Of a stretch of 64,000 bases of DNA, positions 36,749 to 47,400 are shown in pieces. The stretch's first letter is position 1, and each line of letters begins with the position of its first letter. Source of the stretch: Platerodrilus igneus (lineage: Eukaryota > Arthropoda > Insecta > Coleoptera > Lycidae); assembly GCA_036346225.1 (NCBI GenBank), contig JARFIW010001670.1, forward strand, positions 6,386,001-6,450,000, in the 5' to 3' direction. A program made the translations under genes and the position numbers. The notes under the pieces are model-generated. The model was not told the DNA's origin and ran no database searches. It saw only the letters and a program-made list of their open reading frames with translations.

Positions 36749-37445
36749 ATGGAGACTGCGAAACAAGAAGTTAAAATACCTATACAGAATTATGATAACT
36801 TTGCTATTGCTAGTGCAAGAGAGGATGGTAAACATGGTTCATTGTTCCCGTCTAACATACGAGCTATATTCGCTGGACCATCGAGTTGTGGAAAACTAAT
36901 GCTCTAATATCTCTGATCTTGCACGAGAACGGTCTTAGATTCCAAAACGTTTATGTGTTTTCTAAAAGTTTATATCAACCGAAATACGAATTATTAAGAA
37001 ACGTTTTACACCATTAAAAGAAGAAATTGGGTACCATGAGTTTGAAAATTACGATGATTTGATTGAACCCAGAGATACCAAAGAAGATTCAATTATGGTT
37101 TTCGATGATATACCTGCAAACGAGCAAAGTAAAATCACTCAATTTTTCTCGTTCGGCCGACATAAAGCAATAGATTCGTTCTATCTATGTCAAACTTACG
37201 CTAGTGCCTTAAAACATAGACTCAGAGATAACGCCAATGTAATCGCATTATGGAAACAGGATGATACAAACCTTCGCCATATCTTTTCGGATCATATAAG
37301 TGGTGACATGACATATCCGAAATTTAAAGAAATGTGTTTACAGTGTTGGGGTGACTCAAAACATAATTTTATAACTGTTGTGAAAGATTTTGATTTGGAT
37401 AATGGTCGATATAGGAAGAATTTCGACGAGTATATAAATATTTGA
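36749..37445 (+). pseudogene. Polinton packaging ATPase (A32/FtsK-HerA type), frameshifted
   Basis: METAKQEVKIPIQNYDNFAI, then AREDGKHGSLFPSNIRAIFA and the Walker A GPSSCGK (36871-36891). There a missing base in an A run shifts the frame. It continues as LILHENGLRFQNVYVFSKSL, Walker B-like DSIMVFDDIPANEQ (about 37087-37128), FFSFGRHKAIDSFYLCQTYA and DLDNGRYRKNFDEYINI, ending in TGA at about 37445. The order and the 230-codon length fit the genome-packaging ATPase of Polintons. It would pump DNA into capsids. Confidence 0.88.
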
Positions 37446-37481
37446 CATTATTCAAAACCGCTAGTTCTCATCCAAAGTTTC

Positions 37482-38394
37482 ATGATGACGGACGTTAACA
37501 ATTTTATTGCGAATAAACGCAGTCTTCATCTTATGCAGGATGCTGTACGAAAAAGTTTGTAGCGTACAAAAGGAGACGCTACATCTCAGCAAAAATTCAA
37601 AGAGATGCACAAACAATTGATTGATCCTTGAAATAACCGCTTCCCAGTTGCAATCGATCACCGAAAAATTCCCACACCTACAACAAAGGTTAAAGTTGAA
37701 AACATGGACGTGCCTATAAAGAAAATTAAACAACTCGTTCCAGAAGAACCGTTCCATCTTTACTATGCGGATGTGTTAGCTAGAGACGAGGACGAAAATA
37801 TTGACAAATCAATTTATGGAGTAAAGTATAATGCGGAAACCGATACATGGAGTTTGTGGAAAAGTGTATTGGTAATTAACCCGGAAACTAGCGATATAAC
37901 ATTAAATAATGTGATATATCCAGGTACGAAGGGTTTATACAACCTGCTGGTTTACAAAGACATCAGCCCCGAAGATGGTGATTTCAATTTGCATGAAGAT
38001 TTGCCGAATTACTTGGAAATGATCAAATCTGCGTCGATTTTGAGAAGAAAGTTTAACCCATTTGCGGTGCACGATTTAAGCGGATTCCCAACAAATAACA
38101 AAAGTTTAACAAATATGTGCAAAAATATCTCACCGAATTTCGGAGGAATCCGAAAGAAAACAGCCAAAGAGAAGAAAACAGTCTAAGGGATCGGGTTTAG
38201 GCTTTTCTAATCGGTTTTACAAAAGTTTAAATTCAAAGCCGGTGCAATATGTCTACTGGAATAATGTACATGAACTTGTGGATCGACTGAGATTGTTGAA
38301 CGCATCCAACCGAGCTGGAAATACAAGCGAGGAAAACATTAACGAGATGGTGTCCATAATAGAAGAGTTGAGAGAAGAAGGTATAATACAGTGA
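37482..38394 (+). pseudogene. DUF8207-like Polinton accessory protein
   Basis: ATG at 37482/37485 (MTDVNNFIANKRSLHLMQDA). A stop and slip near 37560-37630 precede the long open part at 37704-38186 (KKIKQLVPEEPFHLYYADVL, IYPGTKGLYNLLVYKDISPE). After a further stop at about 38186 it continues as VQYVYWNNVHELVDRLRLLN and ENINEMVSIIEELREEGIIQ, stop at 38394. The last two blocks are the C-terminal signature I associate with DUF8207 transposon/Maverick proteins. Its function is unknown. The basic TAKEKKTV-type patch in the middle might bind DNA. Confidence 0.7.
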
Positions 38395-38422
38395 GCTCAG
38401 CAAATAATTACACAGTTTTAAA

Positions 38423-38916
38423 ATGCCTATCGACCGCTTCGGACGTTCAGAGCGTAAAGATGCTGATATTCGGCGCGGTCCTCCAGGTCGAGGATTTGTG
38501 CTAACGTTGGATGGTGATGGGTACGATATGCAGCAAAGAAGGTTAGTGAATTCATCAGACCCGAAAGAAGATAGTGATTGTGTTAATCAGAGAAGCACTA
38601 TAGTATTCAAGTCTGGAGAAGAAACAATTAGTTTTCGTAAAAGAAGGCTAGTGGATGTAATGGATCCTAAAGAAGATAGTGATTGTGTTAATAAGAAATC
38701 TGTAATCAAGCTCGTGAATCAAGCCTTTTCATACTGTCTAAAAGTTCTGATGATATACAACGTAAAGATAAAGCCTTCAATGCAAGAAACCAGCGTATCG
38801 CAATGCTTGCTCAACCAGTTGAGCCATCTGATGCAGTTAATAAACAATATGTAAATGAAAAATTGGATAAGCTTGTATCTGACTTTAAAACGTTTATACA
38901 GTTTTTATTAATTTGA
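38423..38916 (+). pseudogene. tail-fibre-like repeat protein of the Polinton
   Basis: ATG at 38423 (MPIDRFGRSERKDADIRRGP). Three repeats follow: RRLVNSSDPKEDSDCVNQRS, RRLVDVMDPKEDSDCVNKKS, and, after frame slips near 38700-38800, a third one with PVEPSDAVNKQYVNEKLDKL. The pattern R-L-x-(D/N)-x-x-(D/E)-P-x-(E/D)-x-x-D-(A/C)-V-(N/T)-K-(K/Q) is the repeat of phage tail-fibre/collar proteins (DAxTKxYVD type). I infer a trimeric fibre or spike. Stop TGA at 38914-38916. Confidence 0.65.
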
Positions 38917-39086
38917 CTGCAACTTCCGAGACAAATGAAAAGGAGCTCAGTCTTGCAATAGCATCGATTTACGAGGCGTCACCAGCAGCTATAAAAACAA
39001 ATACTACAAACCAAAGCTTCAGTTTATGTCAAAGGTGCAATTGGATAAAGATAACCCTATTAGTTTAGCAACAGTGTTAAGCAAAA
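38917..39086 (+). other. short gap between fibre-like and integrase genes
   Basis: 170 bp with a short frame ending LDKDNPISLATVLSKNE just before the integrase ATG. Possibly the tail of a small lost gene, or leader sequence. Not assignable. Confidence 0.3.
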
Positions 39087-40011
39087 ATGAGTAAAGAAAT
39101 CATCGTTAAGGAATTATTTAAACCTGCAAGAAAAATTTTCAGCGTCGTCATACAAATCTGAAACATGTGAAACGTGATCTTATCCAATCGGACTTGTGCG
39201 AAATGCAGCCTTACTCGCGTGTGAACAATGGGTACAGATATATTATAATAGCAGTGGACTGTTTCACAAAATATGCTTTAGCTGAACCTTTAAAAATAAA
39301 ACTGGATCAGAAGTTACAAATGCTATGAAAAAATATTGGACAAAATGCTGCAAGGAGAAAATAACTTAAAATCAATCTACAAACGGATTTTGGGAAAGAG
39401 TACTACAACCGCTGTTTAAAAATCTTATGCAAAAATATAAGATAAACCATTACTCTACGTATTCCGCAATCAAAGCTAGCATGGTCGAGCGGTTGATTAG
39501 AACAATCAAAAACAAATTGTACAGAAGATTTTACTTGCAAGGCAGTCATAAATGGGTGAATATTTTGCCTAAGGTTATGGAAGAATACAATAATACACCG
39601 CATCGGGCTATTAACATGACACCTATGGAAGCAGAAGAACATCCGGAAAGAATAAAACTTTACACCGCTAACAGCGTTTCTAAAAGTTACAAGAAGTTGT
39701 ATAAGGTTGGAGACATTGTGCGTATATCAAAATATAAAGCAGTATTCGATCGAGGATTTCACCCAAACTGGAGTACAGAACTATTCAAAATTGTTAAAGT
39801 ACAAAAAACGAGACCGACAACCTATCTGCTACAAGATTTGGAAGGTCGGCCAATTCTAGGTGCTTTTTACGGCGATGAAATTCAGCTCACAGCAGCACCC
39901 GACACGTACTTAGTGGAAAAAGTTTTACGGAAACGGAAGCACGGGCGCGAATTATTAGTGTCGTGGTTGGGGGATGGTAAAAGTTGGATTAAGAAAACAG
40001 ACTTGCTTTAG
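39087..40011 (+). pseudogene. Polinton integrase (retrovirus-like, rve) with chromodomain-like C-terminus, frameshifted
   Basis: ATG at 39087 (MSKEIIVKELFKPARKIF). The first catalytic Asp is in YRYIIIAVDCFTKYALAEPL (about 39237-39296). The second lies in LQTDFGKEYYN (about 39372-39405) in a shifted frame. The Glu is in KASMVERLIRTIKNKLYRRF (39470-39530). SHKWVNILPKVMEEYNNTPH and KVGDIVRISKYKAVFDRGFH are typical downstream blocks. The C-terminus DTYLVEKVLRKRKHGRELLV...SW resembles a chromodomain. All three DDE positions exist but at least two indels separate them. It inserts element DNA with a 6-bp staggered cut, matching the ATTGTA duplication. Confidence 0.9.
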
Positions 40012-40135
40012 TATCATCCAGATAATTACCTGGATGAAAAAAATCATAAAAGGAGGGAGTAAAGTCCCTTAACTGGATATACGGGGGGAGATTTGCTTAG
40101 AACCCCATTCCCATCTGTTATTTGAAGCAGGAAGC

Positions 40136-40510
40136 ATGTGTTTCATAATCGATTTACAAGGATATCAATACAAAACTAGTGATTTCTATTGCAAGGAGAT
40201 TGCCATTTTGGATGTATCGAATAATGTAATATGGCATGAGATATTGGACATGGCTGTGGAGTATAACACCCTAAGCGATGATTTCAAAAAGCAAGTTCGG
40301 TGGTTAAAACAAAGAATCCATGGGCTTAGCTGGGATGGACAGTCCACAAGTGGATATACAAATGTAGGCGATTTGCTGAAAGAAGTCATACCACCCGATG
40401 CTACTATCTATGTTAAAGGAGAACAGAAAAGACAGTTACTGTCAAAATATTTATCAAACAACATTTTAAACATGGAGAGTGTTTTCTACTTCCAAGGCTC
40501 AAAGAATTAA
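40136..40510 (+). CDS. uncharacterised Polinton protein, 124 codons, intact frame
   Basis: MCFIIDLQGYQYKTSDFYCK, then EIAILDVSNNVIWHEILDMA, WLKQRIHGLSWDGQSTSGYT, IYVKGEQKRQLLSKYLS. It is open from an in-frame ATG (40136) to a stop without interruption. I recall a similar short last gene in other Mavericks and adintoviruses. The alternating IIDLQG ... KEIAILD strands with a later VKGxxK could fit an RNase H/DEDDh-exonuclease-like fold, but only one of the expected acidic positions is obvious. Function unknown. Confidence 0.6.
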   Translation: MCFIIDLQGYQYKTSDFYCKEIAILDVSNNVIWHEILDMAVEYNTLSDDFKKQVRWLKQRIHGLSWDGQSTSGYTNVGDLLKEVIPPDATIYVKGEQKRQLLSKYLSNNILNMESVFYFQGSKN

Positions 40511-41510
40511 GAAGATTCGGTAATAGGTACAATCACTGTTTAAACCATTGTTTGAATAATTTAAGCTGTTCTAAAGAAAACGTATTGGTATTGAAGCATT
40601 TTTGTTAATGTATTAAAATTTTAATAAAATATTTTGTCAGAATTGTTTTTTATTCTAGCAAAAGCATACCTTTAAAATTTGGAAAAATATATCTGTAATA
40701 CAGCGCATTACTTTGGAAAAATTAATGTTTTAAAATACAAAGAACCAATAACCGAATACATAATAATTGGTGTTTGCAAATAAATTCAGTTCTACTTTAA
40801 TAAAAAAATGTAAACTTACCTTAAATCTTCCTTCAAAACTTTCCACAAAAAGAACTACGCGAAACGACGGTTTAAAATTTCGACGAACTTACACAAAGCG
40901 TGTGAAACTAATAGAATTTTTTCTAATGACACCGCGTTATATACGTTTTGAATCCGTTAATTATACTACTAAATGAGGTTTGTATTTTCCGTAAATACGC
41001 ACTTTTCAGCACCTCGTGGTATTGGTAATCTACAAACAATTATATCTCGATTTGAAATGCGCGTCATTGAAACATATTCTCAACATAATTAATAGAAAGT
41101 CCAAGAAAAGAAATTATAAAACAGCATATACACAAAATTTCTAATTAACATACATGACTGGTATCTAGCGAAAGTTGTAGCACGCATTTTCAATTACGAA
41201 TGCATTCTTCTTTCATTACAGGAGAAATTCCATAGATTTCATACCAGCAAAATGCGCTTTCTTTTAGATATTTAAAACACATTACATTGGACATCAAAAG
41301 TCGACCTTGCCATTTCTACATTATTGTTAAGCATGCATTGGAATTTTGGATGCGGTAATTTCTTGTTTAAAGTAACTTAGTTAAATAAAGTGTAATTTAA
41401 ATTGTGATTGTATAGTCAGTTATTGCAATTGAAAACACATTCAGGGAATAATTTATTTGCTCTATATATTTTACAGTAGCGTTTCCGAACAAAACTTTCT
41501 GCTTTTAATT
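40511..41510. other. AT-rich Polinton right spacer before the inverted repeat
   Basis: 1 kb without a convincing gene. AATAAAATATTTTG at about 40620 may serve as polyadenylation signal for the upstream gene. A 69-codon frame at 40767 has no motif and no match to a recognised family. Confidence 0.5.
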
Positions 41511-42444
41511 AAATTTCCTTTGTTCCCGGCGGCATGTGTTTACCTCCACGTGGTGTCGCTGGACGGTAAAACATATTGTTAACAACAATATGTCTTATTG
41601 ACTGAAAACACGTCTCCTCTTTTTTACATTAATCTCTTTTTGTTACAGGTCTATTTAAACAACACATTAATCTTTTTTTGTTACAGGTTAAACTTTCGGC
41701 TACGCACAGGAAATAATGCTATACTTTGTAAAAATTGTAATAGTTTATTAAACTGTAAATTGGATAAATAAATTATTAAACTTTTGTGTTCTTAATTTTT
41801 GTGTTGGTTAAAGCATATACCTTGGGTAGCGAAAAAGGTTTTAAAAAATGGAGTTAAATATATACGAGCAAAAATTTTAAATAGGTTTGAAAGCTTAAAG
41901 TATAACTTTGCAGGGCGTGGTCCGATTTCAAATCTGTTTGCAGATTCGAATTCTACATAAAATTCTAAGCTAACAAGATGTATCGCATGACTAAAAAAAT
42001 TTATGCGGACGGTTAGAAATCGGTCTTAGGTAAGAAATCTTAAAATTAGGGTAGCTCCCTTGGGGTGATGCTATCTAAAAATTCCTAAAGATTCGGGTAG
42101 CTGAGAAAATCTAATATTAATTAATACCAAACAAGGTAGGTTTATCTCGAAAGATGCAATGGCTAGACAAAGAAAACTATTTGGTTCAGATGAAAGATAA
42201 AAAAATGGCTAGTCGAAGAAAACTATTTGGTCCAGAATGTTAGCGGTAAAAAATCTTAAAAATAGGTTTATCTCGTGGGAGGAAATGTGGATGCTCATTT
42301 ATCTCGAAAGATAAAAAATTTAAGATATATTTATCTCGAAAGATGATAAATGGTTAGTCGAAGAAAACTTTTTGGTCCAGATGAGGGAGCAAATGAGGGA
42401 TTCTGGAGCAAATGAGGCGGTGGGTTCACTGAAAATGGTCTACT
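41511..42444 (-). repeat. right terminal inverted repeat of the Polinton
   Basis: Reverse complement of 26790-27725. Most of it is nearly identical, with a few one- or two-base indels (for example around 42060-42100). The outermost 70 bp differ at many positions. It ends ...GGTCTACT, followed by the target hexamer. Confidence 0.94.
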
Positions 42445-42450
42445 ATTGTA
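42445..42450 (+). repeat. Polinton target-site duplication, right copy (ATTGTA)
   Basis: Identical to 26784-26789, and followed by BEL/Pao 3' untranslated sequence that leads to its 3' LTR. Confidence 0.93.
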
Positions 42451-42523
42451 TTCTTCCGTTGTAGCTTATTGTAATATCACATTGTATTTTATGTTGAACG
42501 CATGGCATTCAAAGCCGGCGGTA
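42451..42523 (+). other. remaining BEL/Pao 3' untranslated stub with polypurine tract region
   Basis: 73 bp between the Polinton and the 3' LTR. The end AAAGCCGGCGGTA before TGTTAGG is the only purine-rich candidate for a polypurine tract. Confidence 0.6.
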
Positions 42524-42807
42524 TGTTAGGATTTAGTATTTTTCTTATGTAGCATCTGTACATTCTTGAAAGCATTTTGATTTATTTGTACCGTTAGGTA
42601 AAAACAAGCTTTAGAACCCTTCCTCAAGGGTCGACGAGTTCGGTTTTACATTCCATCGGAGTAAGATGTACACGGTTTACTGTATTGCAACTATTTTTAC
42701 TCAATATAATGTTTAATTGCTAACTTGTGTTTCATTAATTATTCAAGCAATCTACAGTCCGCTATAATTATTCAATTTTATCGAACCAGCTGGAGAGTTA
42801 CTCCACA
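42524..42807 (+). repeat. 3' LTR of the BEL/Pao element
   Basis: 284 bp. Identical to the 5' LTR except one C/T difference. Followed by GATAC, the second copy of the target duplication. Confidence 0.92.
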
Positions 42808-43497
42808 GATACTATAGTCGGATATACACATTTTTGGATTAGAAAATACGGATCAAACTTTGAACGGGAACGAGATGCTAATACCGACTAGTAGGGTGGA
42901 ACTAAATGCAGTTATATGACTTCCATATCTCGCAGGCGTTTTGAAAGCGTCACACATCAACGCACTACGCACTATCGGAAAACCGGGGAGATGCTAAAAA
43001 ACCTAACGTGTTAACATTTTATAACCTTACTAAAGGTGGTGTCAATGTTGTGGACGAGTTGAAAGGTGAATGAATATTCGGTGTCTAGGAAAAGCAATCG
43101 TTGGCCTTTTACTTTATTCTATTCGATGCTAAATATTCCAGGAATCAACAGCTACGTGATTCTACGAGATGAAATTGAAATAAAAAGTGGAAAATCATTT
43201 CTAAAAACTCTTGCTATTGAACTTTGCAGAGAACATATGGAATCACGTGTTGGAGTACGAAGCGTGCGCAGTGGAGTGAAACGAAAACACAGAATATCTT
43301 GGAAGAAAACCTCAATCTGTTGCAGAAACCTCTAATAACTCAGAAGGAACATGTGCCCACTGTGATAGAAAAAAAAAAGTAAGACAAAGACAACTTGCAA
43401 TCAAATTTCCAAATTAAAATGCAGAGAACATACAACTTTTACGTGTGTTAGTTGCGTCAACGCCAATCAAGATGACATTGAAGAAAGTGATAAATAA
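42808..43497 (+). pseudogene. piggyBac-like transposase, C-terminal part after the BEL/Pao insertion
   Basis: Picks up exactly at the duplicated GATAC. Frames carry IRKYGSNFERERDANT, then SHINALRT, a deletion, then GGVNVVDELKGE and RKSNRWPFTLFYSMLNIPGI (the conserved piggyBac C-terminal block), then NSYVILRD. The end contains the cysteine-rich DNA-binding domain: CAHCDRKKKSKTKTTC, then LKCREHTTFTCVSC, stop at 43497. Much of the central catalytic region (with the DDD aspartates) is missing between about 42900 and 43040. The copy is therefore dead independently of the insertion. Confidence 0.82.
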
Positions 43498-44370
43498 ATA
43501 AAAGATAAAATTATTACATTGCTATTTGTTCCATTTATTTATAAAATTGTTGTCACTGGATAATTTAGTAATTATTTCGATCATTCTTTGTGTGCATAAT
43601 AATTATTGTAAACATTATTCCGATGCATGAAAATGTCATTACACATAATTAAGGCATTTTGAATTTGTTTCCTTATTGTTATACATGTTCGTAAACAATA
43701 AAAAATAATAATAACATTAAAAAATAATAATAAAATAAAACACATTAAAAAAATAAAGATTATCAATAGTCGCCATCTCTTGATGGTGATGCTATTTTTA
43801 TGTTGCGGTTTTTTCCAGCATGTGCCCCCGCTTACTTTCTAAATCGAATGTGCTTTCTCCAGGGTTAACAGAAAAAACGTACGTATTGTAGACCGTATTG
43901 GAAGCGTAGAGTGTTTATTCGAGTCTTTGTATGCATATTAAATGCCGATAGTTGTTTAAAAAGTCAAAGTAAAAGGAAAAAAATCCACGTGGCAGCTTGA
44001 GTTTTTGCAACTGCACTAATGTGACTGACGTTAATTTAAATGTCGTTTATTGTATTGTTGGATTTGTACACGTCACACTAAAAAGTAGTTTTTTTAAATA
44101 AATGACGTTTGAGTAAAATTCTTCTGCTACATACATCCATTCGTTTCCGTCAAATTAATTTTTTAATGTTTTCATTAGGCCTAAATGAAATAAAATTTAT
44201 TTGTAAAATAGCTAAGAACCAGTACTGACGAGACAGTTAACAGATATCAAACGATATTATAAGAAATTCGCAAAAGTAGTAGCAGCAATAGCGGTAATGG
44301 CTGTCAATCTTTAGCATATATTTTCCCCTAATAATTATGTGAGATAGTTACGGATTACATTTGGTTTGTT
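43498..44370 (+). other. 3' non-coding part of the piggyBac-like element
   Basis: AT-rich, no gene. It contains (AATAAT)-like runs at 43700-43760, and ends at the inverted repeat. Confidence 0.5.
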
Positions 44371-44404
44371 ACGTCACACCACTGATCCGTGAAATGAACT
44401 ATAT
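44371..44404 (-). repeat. right terminal inverted repeat of the piggyBac-like element
   Basis: ACGTCACACCACTGATCC...ACTATAT. Inverted match of 19636-19669 at 33 of 34 positions. Confidence 0.75.
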
Positions 44405-47400
44405 CTAGTTCCATGAAACTGAGATATGTCTACAATTAAGTACTACTTCACAGGGATTAACACTGCGGCAACAATAAAACTAACTGAAGAGCTTGTCTTC
44501 AGTTAGTTGACAAGGATGCCAATCAGAAAAGAAGATACCATAGCATGGAACCTTGCAGAGCAGTATTTCTATATACGAACATTCAGCCATTATAGCAATA
44601 CCTACAAATACAACAATATTTCCATGTTCTCAGCAGGATTATTATTTCTGGCAAGCATTAATGAAATCAAGTTGCCAATGGCTTTACACCACTGAAGATG
44701 TTTGTTGAAGCGAGAGAAACGTTTGTAAATTTAAAGAGTTTTCTATAAGTTGGACACAGTCGTGAAAACCAATATATTTTGAGCTTCCTTTCTTTAGAGT
44801 GCATTACGGCACACGTTCTACGCAATAAAATAGAATTGGTTATAAAATTTGCACCTAATGTTGAGACTACTGACCTCGATCACTTCGTGGTGGTTCTCCA
44901 ATAAATCCGTGTGAGTATTAATGTGGAACAACGCGCGAAAACATTAATGTCAAAGGCTCTAGTGATGCAACTCAAACATGTAGCTTCCGTTGTCTTGAAC
45001 AATGACGCAATTTTATTTAAAGGGTAGATTTAGGGTAGATTGTGGTTTTGTGCATGGTAAAACTTTGCTCTTATAGTTAATATAAGTAATAATGCTCATA
45101 ATAAAAAGCCAATTCCAGGGAATTGTGTGGATGATCAGAATATTGCTACAGACAATTTGTAAAGTGCTTTCCTGTAAAACTATATGTGTGCAGTTATATC
45201 AGTATCAAAGCCAGGAAACATTTTTATACTTTTAATGTCATAGACTGATGAGTGCATACATCATGCATTTGAAAGAAAATATAATCTGAATGTTTGGCTA
45301 CGGTTTCATATTGCTCTAAAAGTATTAAATGCTTGAGGAACTTAAAACGAACCGCTGTTATATTAAAATAATTTATTGCTTGTGAAGCTCGTGAGAAAGT
45401 GACAAGCGAAAGCTACTCATGCTCGGTACGATTAAATAAGAGATTATTCAGCAACAAGCAATAAGTCATATCAACAAAAATGTATTTTTTTTAGTATTTC
45501 CGGTGAGGTGAACTCTACACTGCAAATGATAAAACGTCTAGTCTAGGCTATTTTTGTCATTTATAAAACTGATGCACTGTAACACCTACTGAAATGTTGG
45601 GCATTAGCAAACCCAGTTAACACTCGATGATAAGGCGAATATATCTTTGCTTTGAAAGCAGATCTTGGTCTTATCGATGCACTTCTCGTGCGTTAAACTT
45701 TACTTGACAAATAACACAGACCAACACATAGAGTATCTACCTCCACTAGATTTTTTGCGTTGTAAGATGTATACTTAAAAAAACATTATATCTCTTAATT
45801 AACAAAAGGCATCCTTCAAATCGGATTAAGTATAGTGTCCTGTTTTACAACGTTAATTATTTTAAATTGGATGCAAAATTGAATCTCTTAATTAGCTGTA
45901 CATGCCATGATATATTACAGAAATAATTCATCTTGGGCTGCTAGATGTTCTCGTTTTGTTCGGCAGTCATAAATGATATAGTTATCCAATCGATTTTCAT
46001 TTTCGGGAGTTATTAGTTTCTACAACGACCACCCTTCTTTAGTCGTGTTAGTAAATTCCAGTGTTAAATTAAATTTTAAACGGACAAACGTGCCCAACAA
46101 AAAGATTAAGTAAAGCCTTTTATAACAACGCTTCGGTGGTTGTCCAGTTATTTAATTTCGCTTGGTTAGTTAGAAATTGTTAGGATATTTTGCATTCGAC
46201 AGGCAGGAGTTTGAAAGAGCGTGCAGTGCAGTTTCAGGATTATAAAGCGATTGTTTTGTAGTTTGGTAATACAAAAGATAAACGTAGTTGCAGAACGCTT
46301 GGTTAAGTTTAAGTCTCTCTGGTCTTAATGTATCGGAAAACAATTGAATCATGTTTTAGATGTTCAGAACCAAGGGAAAAGAGCTATTAAAGTTTACCGA
46401 GTGAGTTTCTTTTAATATTATGTAGTACAATAAATAAAACAAGAAGGCTGAAAATTTTTACGAATATTTAGACGAAAAGAGAATTTCTAGTCCCCGAATT
46501 TGAAATCTCCTATCAATGTCCTAAAGTAGAAATGTGATTTCCAGAAAATAAATCATAAGCTTTAATTCAATATGAATGTAAATTTTTTATAATTTTACGA
46601 TAAGGTGTTCTTTTGGACCCAGAGGATGAAAAACTGTGTCCTGTCCCAATGTGCCCTTTAGACGTAGTATGCATAAAATCGTATCCAGCAACTCAATGCG
46701 CATCGAAGGTGAACACCTTTTTTTATTTTTATCCCTGTATTTTTCCAATTCTGAGTTCCATTTAATTAGGCAAATAATTAGCTGAGCACAGTTAGGCCAG
46801 TACACATTTCAAGGTGGACCTCAATAAAGAGGTGGGTTGCATTTCTAGAGTGCTTATAGATTTTTTACAAACCCAAAAATTGTGAAGGTCCTTAATCCTT
46901 AACATTCAACCGAAGCTGGCAAAACGTTTAGATGACTATCTAGCAAGTGTTTCGAATTCCTGTTGGACGTCGAATTTCAACTAACAGTTGGCATACGCAA
47001 AAAAGATAGATTTCCGCACCGGAATTTAAACTGCACTACGATTCCGCTGTTCTCAAATTATAAAATTAGACTACCTTTTCCAATACGAAATAATTACGTT
47101 GAGAACTTTGATGCTTCTTTAAATCTAAGTTACTTATTTTTATATTTCATAGTTGCGCTGTGAATTCTTAATACTCTAAACCTTACACCTAAAAATTAAA
47201 TATCTCAAAGTTACGCATCGCTAAAACGATCGAAACGGTCGTAAAACGTGCTATCCTAACTAAGATCGCAGGTTGAACGTAGACTTCCTTTCGCTTTCGA
47301 CATTATAATGTTCTTCCAAACCTGGCTAATTTTTGACTGTTTGCACAATCGATCCCTCAATTTTAAACAATTAATAAGGAATCGCCAAATGTTAACTTTT

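Larger units (their letters stand above)
26790..42444 (+). mobile_element. Polinton/Maverick (adintovirus-like) element, structurally complete
   Basis: 15,655 bp bounded by 6-bp target duplications and inverted repeats of about 935 bp that start with AGTAGACC. It encodes the Polinton hallmark set: protein-primed-type PolB, retrovirus-like integrase, adenain-like protease and packaging ATPase, plus major and minor capsid proteins, a parvovirus-type PLA2 motif and several accessory proteins. PolB is on the minus strand and all other recognised genes are on the plus strand. Most genes are interrupted by one-base indels. It sits inside a BEL/Pao element and is therefore the youngest layer of the nest. 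Confidence 0.96.
20635..42807 (+). mobile_element. BEL/Pao LTR retrotransposon, interrupted by a Polinton
   Basis: Two 284-bp LTRs (20635-20918 and 42524-42807) begin TGTTAGGA and end CCACA. They differ at a single position (T against C, near 20750). The 5-bp target GATAC occurs at 20630-20634 and 42808-42812. The internal gag-pol region (21534-26769) has the BEL/Pao order gag, protease, RT, RNase H, integrase. The Polinton is inserted at 26790 between the pol stop codon and the 3' LTR. Without it the element is about 6.5 kb. LTR near-identity indicates a recent insertion. Confidence 0.93.
19636..44404 (+). mobile_element. piggyBac-like DNA transposon, split by a BEL/Pao element that itself holds a Polinton
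   Basis: Inverted 34-bp ends at 19636-19669 and 44371-44404 match at 33 of 34 positions. Between them, once the nested elements are set aside, about 2.6 kb remains, a normal size for a piggyBac element. That remainder encodes the N-terminal half (20226-20634) and the C-terminal part (42808-43497) of one transposase. The BEL/Pao insertion is marked by a GATAC duplication inside the transposase gene. The flanks do not show the TTAA target typical of the superfamily. Palindromic ATAT flanks both ends instead. Confidence 0.8.

Noticed and set aside
20635..42807. a single 22-kb giant retrovirus-like element between the two LTRs
   Set aside because: The Polinton inside has its own inverted ends and target duplication, so this is nesting and not one element.
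45244..45280. CTGATGAG...TGCATacatcATGCA...GAAA, resembling a hammerhead ribozyme core
   Set aside because: Two extra bases separate stem II from GAAA, and I found no convincing stems I and III or cleavage triplet.
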